This document shows positions 53,140 through 60,768 of a stretch of 64,000 nucleotides of DNA, one piece after another. This stretch comes from CAYMKL01 sp964390805 (GTDB taxonomy: Bacteria; Chloroflexota; Anaerolineae; VGOG01). The stretch is from contig CAYMKL010000002.1 of assembly GCA_964390805.1 (NCBI GenBank), positions 41,996 through 105,995 of the forward strand, written 5' to 3'. Positions within the stretch are counted from its first letter, which is position 1; every line of letters starts with the position of its first letter. The notes under the pieces are model-generated. The model did no database searches. It had not been told where the DNA came from and was given only the letters and a program-made list of their open reading frames with translations. The position numbers were made by a program, and so were the translations under genes.

Positions 53140-53922
53140 TCACGATTTCTCCCAGCAGACTGGCCTGTCGGTAGAGGCTACGACCGGATTCCGCAAGACG
53201 CCGATGCCCTCGATTTCCACCTCTACTACATCTCCCGCTTTCACATCTGGTAGGGCGGTAGGATTAGCTAGCAAGATCGCATCACCTGGGACCAAGGTCA
53301 TGACACACGATATAAAAGACACCACTTCCTCAACCTTCCACACCATCTTCGACGTCCGCGATGACGAGACCACCTGCCCGTTTACACGGGCACCTAGGGC
53401 TAGATCGTTCCCATCAATGTCTGTGGCAATCACCGGACCAAGGGGACAAAACGAGTCAAAGATCTTAGAGCGCCCAGCCATCAGTCGCTCCTTGCGCATC
53501 AAGTCCTTCGCAGTGACGTCGTTGGCACAGGTATAACCGAAGACATATTCAAGTGCCCTGTCCACAGGCACATTCTTCGCCTTCCTACCAATCACAACCG
53601 CTAGCTCCGACTCCGGAACCACCCACTCCGACATCCAGGGATAGATAATCGGGTCCCCATCCCCGATCAGCGAGGTCATCGGCTTGATGAAGATCTGCGG
53701 TTCCTGATCGGGAAACTCTCTCTCTGGGCGTCGGTAATTTGGGCCAATGCCCAGAACCTTTTCCGGTTCACACGGCACCAAAGCCTTCAACTCATCAAAT
53801 CGGCCGATGGCCCCCTGTTTCTCCCATTCCCCAAATATGGAGCCCTTCACCGCATAGACAATGCCCTCTTCTACTACACCGTAAGCTGCATTGCCCTTGT
53901 GCTCAAAACGTCCAAATTTCAT
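53140..53922 (-). CDS. fumarylacetoacetate hydrolase-family protein
   Basis: 260 residues of the FAA hydrolase fold. It has LGIGPNYRRPEREFP, FIKPMTSLIGDGDPI, the metal-binding ESELAVVIGRKAKNV (E-x-E), GYTCANDVTAKDLM, and KIFDSFCPLGPVI. The usual late TGTPxG loop reads LLANPTALPDVKAGD instead. The family includes acylpyruvate hydrolases, 2-oxo-hept-3-ene-dioate hydratases and sugar-acid dehydratases; the reaction here is open. Confidence 0.87.
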   Translation of the reverse strand: MKFGRFEHKGNAAYGVVEEGIVYAVKGSIFGEWEKQGAIGRFDELKALVPCEPEKVLGIGPNYRRPEREFPDQEPQIFIKPMTSLIGDGDPIIYPWMSEWVVPESELAVVIGRKAKNVPVDRALEYVFGYTCANDVTAKDLMRKERLMAGRSKIFDSFCPLGPVIATDIDGNDLALGARVNGQVVSSSRTSKMVWKVEEVVSFISCVMTLVPGDAILLANPTALPDVKAGDVVEVEIEGIGVLRNPVVASTDRPVCWEKS

Positions 53923-53967
53923 GCTTATACACTCCTCTCTACTTATAGTTTAGGTTCTCCCACGAGG

Positions 53968-55020
53968 TTACAACCCCAGCTCCAGTCCCAGGTCATTAGC
54001 TGCCTGCTCTAGCTCTCGATAGACCGAAACGTGGATCGGTATCCCCTCCTTCAGCCGTTTCTCCTTCTCTAGAAACTCGATCTCTCCTGGGGCGTAGATG
54101 CGATCGAATCCTGGAGCCAGTCTTGCACTCTTAACTTGGCGGACCAAAGTGTCTGTCCTTTCTTTGAATTCATCCACCGGTATGAATTGTCCGATGTCGA
54201 TGACCAGGAAGAAATGGCATGTTCCCGCGGGTTCTGAAGGGCCCCTTCTCAAGGAGAAACCTTTACCGAAGCGCCCTCCGCTCAAGACACCTGCCAGGGC
54301 AGCCATAACAACAGCGAGGCAATAGCCTTTAACCCCCCCAAGGGGTGAATAAAGCTTGGATCGCAGTACTGCATTGGGATCATCCGTAGGATGGCCATGC
54401 TCATCAAGGCCCCACTCTAAAGGGATCTTCTCGCCCCGGCGAGCAGCCATAATGATCTTGCCCCCCGCCGCCGCGCTATGGGCCATGTCCAGAACAATAG
54501 GCCATTCCTCATTGGCTGGGATTGCGAAGGCTTGCGGGTTATTACCCGTGACTGGCTCCATTCCGCCCCATGGCGGTATGCACCGTCCGCCGCTCATCAG
54601 AGTCCAACCGATCATATCTCGTGGCAATGCCATCATGGCGTAGTACGCTAGCATACCGTTGTGGTTGCTGTTACGAACCACCACAACCCCCGCGCCATAG
54701 GAGCTTGCCTTTTCTAAGGCCACATTCATTGCCTTCACAGAAACGATATGCCCCATCCCTGCGTCCCCGTCCAGCACAGCCACTGCAGGTCCCTCTTGGA
54801 CTGTTACGATATTGGGCTGCGGGTTAAATCCACCCTTTTGGAGACGTTCGATGTAATTCTGCAGGAGCTGCACGCCGTGAGTCTCGACACCCCTCAGGTC
54901 AGCCTCGATCAGAACGTCTGCTCCAATGACAGCGTCATTGCGCGGGATTCCCACCTGCTGTAGCACTTCTTCTGTGAATTTCCTCAGTCGCGCTGGATCA
55001 ACAACGATCTCCTCGCTCAT
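53968..55020 (-). CDS. malate/L-lactate dehydrogenase family (Ldh2/ComC/YlbC type)
   Basis: 350-residue NAD(P)-dependent 2-oxoacid reductase. It shows EADLRGVETHGVQLLQNYIERL, VVVRNSNHNGMLAYYAMMAL, GNNPQAFAIPANEEWPIVLDMAHSAAA, and PLGGVKGYCLAVVMAALAGVLSGG. Known members reduce sulfopyruvate (ComC), ureidoglycolate, 2,3-diketogulonate or malate. Neighbours do not settle which. Confidence 0.9.
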   Translation of the reverse strand: MSEEIVVDPARLRKFTEEVLQQVGIPRNDAVIGADVLIEADLRGVETHGVQLLQNYIERLQKGGFNPQPNIVTVQEGPAVAVLDGDAGMGHIVSVKAMNVALEKASSYGAGVVVVRNSNHNGMLAYYAMMALPRDMIGWTLMSGGRCIPPWGGMEPVTGNNPQAFAIPANEEWPIVLDMAHSAAAGGKIIMAARRGEKIPLEWGLDEHGHPTDDPNAVLRSKLYSPLGGVKGYCLAVVMAALAGVLSGGRFGKGFSLRRGPSEPAGTCHFFLVIDIGQFIPVDEFKERTDTLVRQVKSARLAPGFDRIYAPGEIEFLEKEKRLKEGIPIHVSVYRELEQAANDLGLELGL

Positions 55021-55093
55021 TGATTAACCTCCCTTTTCCGGTGTGTCTTATGTGAACAAATGCACTGTGGGAATTGGGGAAATGAAGACCGAG

Positions 55094-55786
55094 TCATTTA
55101 TTCAAACTTGTGATCGTCTTCAGATAATTTATGTTCCTTCTCCCAGCCTCCTCGATGTGCTCCACCATCATCTTCTCTGCTTTCCTCACTTCGCCCGACG
55201 AGAGCGCCTCGAGCAATTCCACGTGTTCCATGGCGTTATCAACCAGATCCTCGTACACTTGGGTGTTCAGGGCCAGGAACATGCGAATGGGACCGATCAT
55301 GTTGGATAGTATCTCCTGCAACCGCCTGTGTCCTGAGAGGCTCCAAATCAGCTCATGAAACTCCAGATCCAGTTCCAAGACTCGCTCCGCATCCCGGCGA
55401 CGAGCAGCCTCTTCCATCCGCTCCACAATATGCGACAGTTTGGGCAGATCGTCTTTCGTTATACGTTCAGCCACGAGGCGCATCGCCAAACCCTCCAATA
55501 CGCTCCTAACCGTATATATCTCACGAAGGTCGTCCTCGGAGACCTTTGCGACAAAGGTCCCTTCGGTCGGCTCCAGGACGACCAACCCCTCTGGCTCCAG
55601 GATGCGAAAGGCTTCACGCACTGGTGCACGGCTCACACCAAGCTGGGCCGCTAAGTGTGCCTCGACAAGTCGAGTGCCTGGCTTGAGACTCCCGGAGAGT
55701 ATGCTCTTGCGAAGAGCCGCTACCACCTTCTCCGTTATAGATTCTTTCTCCACCTTTTCCCAGGAAACATCAAGCACCTGACTCAC
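55094..55786 (-). CDS. GntR-family regulator, FCD type
   Basis: 230 residues. The winged helix reads KVVAALRKSILSGSLKPGTRL, AAQLGVSRAPVREAFRILE and GLVVLEPTEGTFVAKVS. The C-terminal all-helical FCD sensor has metal-binding positions in LELDLEFHELIWSLSGHRRL, AMEHVELLEAL and VEHIEEAGRRN. FCD regulators respond to small carboxylates and bind GGTCGACC-like palindromes; exactly such a palindrome overlaps the start site of the corrinoid-protein promoter upstream (60694-60717). Confidence 0.92.
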   Translation of the reverse strand: MSQVLDVSWEKVEKESITEKVVAALRKSILSGSLKPGTRLVEAHLAAQLGVSRAPVREAFRILEPEGLVVLEPTEGTFVAKVSEDDLREIYTVRSVLEGLAMRLVAERITKDDLPKLSHIVERMEEAARRRDAERVLELDLEFHELIWSLSGHRRLQEILSNMIGPIRMFLALNTQVYEDLVDNAMEHVELLEALSSGEVRKAEKMMVEHIEEAGRRNINYLKTITSLNK

Positions 55787-55836
55787 CTCCTCAATAATCA
55801 GGTCATACGGGCTTAATGAAATGCTGCTGTCGATTG

Positions 55837-57204
55837 CTAGTCCGAGCCATGCTCTGACCCAACGAGTATCACCACCAAATCAGCAACGTTTGTTCCAATG
55901 GGGCCGGTGAGAACGGCGTCCCCAATGTCCTCTAAAAGCGGGGTAACATTATGAGCTTTTAGTTGGCTAAAGACGTTGTACCCCAATTTCTCAGCCCGGG
56001 AGAGAGTAGAACCATCAACCAACGCGCCTGCAAACTCCGTCGGACCATCAAAGCCATCTGTATCAATAGATGCCAGCACAACTTGTGGCATCCCCTCAAT
56101 CTTCATGGCTGCCCCCAATGCCAGCTCCTGGCTGGGCCCTCCAGCTCCATCTGCGTCGAGCACTGTGACCGTGGCCTCCCCGCCGGCGATCACCGCGCAG
56201 GGAGGAGTGATTGGCCTGCCGTTCGCCACGATCTCTCTTGCGATCGTGCCCAGGAAGATGCCCACCTCCTGGCTTTCCCCTTCCAATGAAGTGGTCAGAA
56301 CAAGGGGCTTGAACCCCAGCTCTTGGGCCTTTGCGCTGGCCGCTTCGCAGGCTGTCGCATTGGGTATGAGCAAGCAGGTATGCACCAGCCCCGCAGCTAG
56401 TGCTTTCGGTGTCTCTGCCTGGCTCTCTTTGCACAAATGCTCCCGCACGGAAGTTGCCACTTTGTCCCAGAGGTCAAATCTCTTCAGTACGTCAATCGCA
56501 TCCGAAACACAGGAAGTGTCAGCGACGGTGGGACCAGTAATGTAGTCCAATGGGTCACCGATGACGTCCGACACCGTCAGGTTGACCAACTCTGCAGGCA
56601 AAATCGCCTGTGCCAGGAGCCCGCCTTTGATCCTCGACAGATGCTTGCGAACGGCGTTTATTGCCAGAATGTCTGCGCCAGAGGCGAGGAGAAGTTGGTG
56701 AACCTCTCTCTTCTCCTCCAGGCTGATCCCCTCCGCAGGTAGGCACAACAGAGCCGAGCTTCCACCGGTGATGGCGGCGAAGACGAGGTCGCCAGCCTTG
56801 GCCGCTTGGGCGCAGGCCATCACCTCACACGCCGCTTGATAGCTCCTTTCATCGGGGATTGGATGTCCCGCTTCCAGTACACGAATACGTTTTAAATGAT
56901 CTGATGGGCGTTGGTTTACTACGATCACACCTCTCTCTATCCGTGGCCCCAGGATCTCTTCAAGAGCCTGGCCTATTCTAAACGTGGCCTTCCCGGCGCC
57001 CAGCACGAAGATGTTTCCTGGCTGAGACAAATCATAGCGTAGATCACCGATGGATAGGACCTCATCTTCGAGGTGTATGAGCTCTCTGACCACGTGATAT
57101 GGGTCGGCAGCCGCGAGGGCGTGCTCCAAGATGTCAATGGCTGCCCTGCGCAACTCGCAAGTACTATGGTTCAGCAACTGTGCCTGATTACGTATAAGAA
57201 ACAT
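55837..57204 (-). CDS. glycerate 2-kinase (MOFRL/DUF4147 family)
   Basis: 455 residues. N-terminal GNIFVLGAGKATFRIGQALEEIL, AITGGSSALLCLPAEGI, INAVRKHLSRIKGGLLAQA, TVSDVIGDPLDYITGPTVAD, and the C-terminal MOFRL domain with IDTDGFDGPTEFAGALVDG. It phosphorylates glycerate to 2-phosphoglycerate, the substrate of the enolase encoded 50 bp upstream. Confidence 0.93.
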   Translation of the reverse strand: MFLIRNQAQLLNHSTCELRRAAIDILEHALAAADPYHVVRELIHLEDEVLSIGDLRYDLSQPGNIFVLGAGKATFRIGQALEEILGPRIERGVIVVNQRPSDHLKRIRVLEAGHPIPDERSYQAACEVMACAQAAKAGDLVFAAITGGSSALLCLPAEGISLEEKREVHQLLLASGADILAINAVRKHLSRIKGGLLAQAILPAELVNLTVSDVIGDPLDYITGPTVADTSCVSDAIDVLKRFDLWDKVATSVREHLCKESQAETPKALAAGLVHTCLLIPNATACEAASAKAQELGFKPLVLTTSLEGESQEVGIFLGTIAREIVANGRPITPPCAVIAGGEATVTVLDADGAGGPSQELALGAAMKIEGMPQVVLASIDTDGFDGPTEFAGALVDGSTLSRAEKLGYNVFSQLKAHNVTPLLEDIGDAVLTGPIGTNVADLVVILVGSEHGSD

Positions 57205-57253
57205 CGAACACCTTTCTCACCTCAGCTAGGCAAACACCACATGAAGTAGAGTA

Positions 57254-58537
57254 CTATCGGCCCACTGGCTGCCGAAAGTCTTGACCTGCATACCTTCCCT
57301 GGCTTGCCAATTCCTCCTCGATCTGCAAGAGCCGGTTGTACTTGCTGGTCCGTTCCCCGCGCACGGGGGCGCCCGTCTTGATCTGACCGGCGTTCAGCCC
57401 GACAGTTAGGTCGGCAATGATGGGATCCTCTGTCTCTCCGGAACGCTCCGAGACCTGCACCCCATATCCATTCCTAAAGGCCAGGGCCGCGGCATCCAAC
57501 GCCTCTGTCAGTGTTCCTATCTGGTTTACTTTCCACAGCAGCGCGTTTGCTGCTCCTGCTTCCAGGCCCCTGCGAAGTCGCTCTGGATTGGTTACGAATA
57601 AGTCGTCGCCTACGATCTGTATGCCGAGCGCAGTCGTTACCTTGGCAAATCCCTCCCAATCATCTTCGTGGAGCGGATCCTCGATGGAAACGATAGGGTA
57701 GCTGGATAGCAACTCCTTGTATTGACCAATCAGCTCCTCGCGTGTCAGTTGCTCTCCAGCCAGGTGATATCTATCGGTCTCCGTGCTATAGAAGTGGCTG
57801 GCTGCGCAGTCGAGGCCGTACACGATTTCTTGCTCGTATCCAGCCCGTTCCACAGCCATAGCCAAATAGTCGAGGGGCTCGCGCAACCCCTTCATAGGTG
57901 GCACAAATCCCCCCTCATCGCCTATGTTCACCGCCATCTTGCCGTACTTATCGACGATGAGCTCTTTCAGCTCCAGGTTGACCTCCGTTGCGATTTGAAG
58001 GGCGTGAGAGAAACTTTCTGCCCCCACAGGCATAATGATGAATTCCTGGATTTCAAGCTCGTTCGAGGCGTGCTTGCCACCGTTGATCAGGTTGAAAAGC
58101 GGGACCGGCAAGATGTGAGAGTTGGCATCAATGTAGCGATACAGAGGAATGCCCAACGTCATAGCAGCAGCGCGTGCGATGGCCAAGGAAACCCCTACGA
58201 TTGCGTTGGCACCCAATTTAGACTTGTTGCTTGATCCATCCAACTCCTGGGCCATCAGCTCGTCGAGTTCGCGCTGCCGTGTCACATCCCTCCCGACCAG
58301 GGCGGGGCCGATGATTTCGTTCACATTGGACACGGCCTTTCTTACTCCCAGGCCGCGGTACCGTGCACCCCCATCCCGCAACTCCACGGCTTCGTGCTTG
58401 CCCGTGGACAGGCCAGAGGGCACATCTGCTCGCCCAACAGTACCGTCCTCAAGAACGACGTCCACCTGCACCGTGGGATATCCCCGACAATCAATGATTT
58501 CTCGTGCCTTGACGCCTTTGATCAGAAATCTCTTCAT
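57254..58537 (-). CDS. eno: enolase, divergent copy
   Basis: 427-residue enolase fold. Retained: FNLINGGKHASNELEIQEF (His and Glu of the active site), GDEGGFVPP, SIEDPLHEDDWEGF, GDDLFVTN, the base lysine in LLWKVNQIGTLTEAL, and IKTGAPVRGERTSKYNRLLQIEEEL. Changed: the mobile loop reads SGLSTGKHEA instead of SGASTGxxEA, and the phosphate-site motif SHRSGETED is SERSGETED (His to Glu). It may be a catabolic isozyme for 2-phosphoglycerate or act on a related substrate. It sits between the methyltransferase and glycerate kinase genes. Confidence 0.92.
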   Translation of the reverse strand: MKRFLIKGVKAREIIDCRGYPTVQVDVVLEDGTVGRADVPSGLSTGKHEAVELRDGGARYRGLGVRKAVSNVNEIIGPALVGRDVTRQRELDELMAQELDGSSNKSKLGANAIVGVSLAIARAAAMTLGIPLYRYIDANSHILPVPLFNLINGGKHASNELEIQEFIIMPVGAESFSHALQIATEVNLELKELIVDKYGKMAVNIGDEGGFVPPMKGLREPLDYLAMAVERAGYEQEIVYGLDCAASHFYSTETDRYHLAGEQLTREELIGQYKELLSSYPIVSIEDPLHEDDWEGFAKVTTALGIQIVGDDLFVTNPERLRRGLEAGAANALLWKVNQIGTLTEALDAAALAFRNGYGVQVSERSGETEDPIIADLTVGLNAGQIKTGAPVRGERTSKYNRLLQIEEELASQGRYAGQDFRQPVGR

Positions 58538-58596
58538 AAATCCAATTTCCTCTCGTCAAATTTGTGCTCGTTTTTGGCCAGACGCCTTGAGCGATA

Positions 58597-59985
58597 CTAC
58601 GAATAGGGTGAGACTTGTTTGAACTGCAAGCCGAATTGATCTACCATCTCCTGCTTGACTTCGCGGTATAGCTCTACGAATTCCTTGCCAGGCATTCCAG
58701 TCTCCACTTCAAAGCAGTCCTGATACCGTTGACCTTTCGGCGGATCGCGCAATCTGTCCTCGTACTTCTCCAGCAGAGCTTTGACGATTTCATTCGCCTC
58801 CTTACGGCTCATGCCAGCCACGGCGTGGGCGACTTCGCTGGCAAACTGGGGCTCCATTGGACTGGTGTGGTCCACCAGTGTGCCTTTAGCCGATCCGCCT
58901 ACCTCAATTGATCCGCCAGACACCACGGCCCCGATGACCCAAGCAGCAAACTCATAGAGAACCATCTTCGTCATCGGGCCGGCCCCAGCATATCCGATAT
59001 TGACTACAGGCAAAGGACTGTTGCGGCTGGCAGCCTGGTTGGCCAGACTGCGTGCCCAGATCGTGTCCCGAGTAGACGTGGTGCGTAGATCAAAATGAGT
59101 CGGAAAGGGATGTTGCACAGCACCGCGCAGGATGAGCAAATCTACCAGATTATAGGCCGCGGTGACCAGCGCCGTACCTGTCGGCCCGCCCGAGAGTCCA
59201 CCCAGGACGACTCCGTTCTCCGCAAAGATCAAGCTACCGTTAGCCAGAGAATAAGCTACTTTGTTCATAGAGTCGAAGTCTACCTTCATCTCGTGAATAG
59301 ATCCAATTTCAAGGGCATCGGTCGGTCGGATTCCAAACCGATGCCCTGCGATATGAGCAGCTGCCCGCACCGCCGTTGCGACTGCGTTGACGATAGGCAT
59401 CCCCGGACGCCCTGCTCGTCGCAGGGCTTCACGAGTCAAGACCATCGCACGGATCGCACCCTCTATCTCCAATGGACTGCCAGCTACGATTAACTGCCCG
59501 TCAGCTTTGGCCAATGAAGGAGCAGTGATCGAATCTCCCAGGGGGTTTTCAGCATAGGCTCTCACCAGGCCCAAGATATACTGCTCGGCGGATACCGGCC
59601 CGCCGCCCGCTCCCACAGAACACCAAGGTGGAGTCTCGTCTTCGGGCACCCGCCTGGGCATTGCCTTTGCATCCTTGCCCTCACCGAATATGACCCCGTG
59701 AGGCCCGGCCTCCAGAGCTGCATCCATCTCAGCACGGGTGAAGATAAGGCGTCTTTCTGTATCAGGGCAGTAGACCCCCGTCTCGCACAGAAGATCCAAC
59801 CCTGCCTCCCAGACTCTATCCGCGAGGTCATCATCCGCAGGTATAGGATTCTGTGGATCGTAATGGATCTCGTATTCCTCAACAAATCGCCTCACGGCTG
59901 GCACAAAGATCTTGAGATCAAAGTCACGTTCAGAACATATAGGCCCAGTGAGAGCTCTTTCTACTACCGTGGAGAAACTTATCAT
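58597..59985 (-). CDS. MtmB-family methyltransferase without pyrrolysine
   Basis: 462 residues matching monomethylamine:corrinoid methyltransferase (MtmB) along most of its length: AGLDLLCETGVYCPDTERRL, TSTRDTIWARSLANQ, YAGAGPMTKMVLYEFAAWVIGA, GGSAKGTLVDHTSPMEPQF, SEVAHAVAGM and QDCFEVETGMPGKEFVELYR. In MtmB the catalytic pyrrolysine follows GRPGMGV; here the aligned sequence is GRPGMPIVNA, with Val199 (GTC) at that place and no in-frame TAG anywhere. The true methyl donor is therefore probably not monomethylamine by the Pyl mechanism. It overlaps the corrinoid-protein gene by 4 bp (ATGA), so the two are coupled. Confidence 0.88.
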   Translation of the reverse strand: MISFSTVVERALTGPICSERDFDLKIFVPAVRRFVEEYEIHYDPQNPIPADDDLADRVWEAGLDLLCETGVYCPDTERRLIFTRAEMDAALEAGPHGVIFGEGKDAKAMPRRVPEDETPPWCSVGAGGGPVSAEQYILGLVRAYAENPLGDSITAPSLAKADGQLIVAGSPLEIEGAIRAMVLTREALRRAGRPGMPIVNAVATAVRAAAHIAGHRFGIRPTDALEIGSIHEMKVDFDSMNKVAYSLANGSLIFAENGVVLGGLSGGPTGTALVTAAYNLVDLLILRGAVQHPFPTHFDLRTTSTRDTIWARSLANQAASRNSPLPVVNIGYAGAGPMTKMVLYEFAAWVIGAVVSGGSIEVGGSAKGTLVDHTSPMEPQFASEVAHAVAGMSRKEANEIVKALLEKYEDRLRDPPKGQRYQDCFEVETGMPGKEFVELYREVKQEMVDQFGLQFKQVSPYS

Positions 59986-60653
59986 TTGCTGTCCCTACCT
60001 CTCTTCTGGTCCAGGGCCTCCAGAGCCAGAGCCACGCCGTCCGCCGCCGTCTCGCCATATCCATCGGCGCCGATCTCGTCAGCCCACTCTTGGGTAGTGG
60101 CGCCTCCCCCGATAAGAACGTGGTACTTGTCTCGCACCCCTCGCGCCTCGAGATGCTCGATAACGCTCTTCTGTTGCGGCATCGTCGTGGTCATCAGGGC
60201 AGAAACCGCAATGACATCGGCTCCGACCGCTTCCGCTTTGGTTGCGAAAGCCGAAGCAGGCACGTCAATACCCAGGTCTAGTACCTCGAACCCGGAGGTC
60301 TTTAGCATAGTGGCCAGAATGTTCTTGCCCAAAGAATGAACGTCACCTTTGACCGTACCGATCACTACCTGCCCAACTGAGCGGTGTTCGCCTACATTGG
60401 CCGAGATTTTCGGTTCGAGAATCTGCATTGCTTGCTCCCAGGCTTCAGCGGCCATCATCATCTCGGGCAAGTAGATCTCATATCTCCTGAACCTCTCACC
60501 GATCTCCCTCATAGCTGGGGTAAGGCCGTTCTCGATGATGTCGAGTGGGTCCACACTCCGTTGGAGTGCGTCTTTGATCGCTACTAGCAACTCTTCCGTC
60601 TCGGCAGCAATCATCGCCGTTTGTAATCGTTCGTAGATGAGCCCGCCTGTCAT
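59982..60653 (-). CDS. methyltransferase cognate corrinoid protein (MtmC type)
   Basis: 223 residues. The N-terminal helical cap (EIGERFRRYEIYLPEMMMAAEAWEQA) and the B12 domain with lower-ligand motif GDVHSLGKN (D-x-H-x-x-G), VSALMTTTMPQQ and LIGGGATTQEWADEIGADGYGE are standard. It accepts a methyl group on cobalt(I) from the coupled MtmB-like protein. No RamA-type activase or acceptor methyltransferase lies next to it; the URO-D-like protein at 47337-48473 is a candidate acceptor enzyme. GGAGG precedes the start. Confidence 0.94.
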   Translation of the reverse strand: MTGGLIYERLQTAMIAAETEELLVAIKDALQRSVDPLDIIENGLTPAMREIGERFRRYEIYLPEMMMAAEAWEQAMQILEPKISANVGEHRSVGQVVIGTVKGDVHSLGKNILATMLKTSGFEVLDLGIDVPASAFATKAEAVGADVIAVSALMTTTMPQQKSVIEHLEARGVRDKYHVLIGGGATTQEWADEIGADGYGETAADGVALALEALDQKRGRDSK

Positions 60654-60693
60654 TTATTCCTCCATGTATCCACGATAACGCATTACAAGTAGA

Positions 60694-60717
60694 CAGCCGA
60701 CGGTCGACCGTCGGCTG
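60694..60717. promoter_or_regulatory. 24-bp perfect palindrome, probable GntR operator
   Basis: Perfect inverted repeat centred on GGTCGACC, 1 bp downstream of the -10 box of the corrinoid/methyltransferase promoter. Size and centre fit an FCD-type GntR site; the regulator at 55094-55786 lies in the same run of genes. Confidence 0.75.
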
Positions 60718-60718
60718 C

Positions 60719-60747
60719 ATTATACACTAAAGATAGCGGTTTGTCAA
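60719..60747 (-). promoter_or_regulatory. promoter of the corrinoid protein / methyltransferase operon
   Basis: Minus-strand TTGACA (60742-60747), 17-bp spacer, TATAAT (60719-60724): a consensus promoter, about 65 bp before the corrinoid-protein start. Confidence 0.9.
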
Positions 60748-60768
60748 ATCACTATCCAGCTACATGGC

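Noticed and set aside
58597..59985. Pyrrolysine (TAG) in the MtmB-like gene
   Set aside because: The aligned codon is GTC and the frame has no internal TAG.
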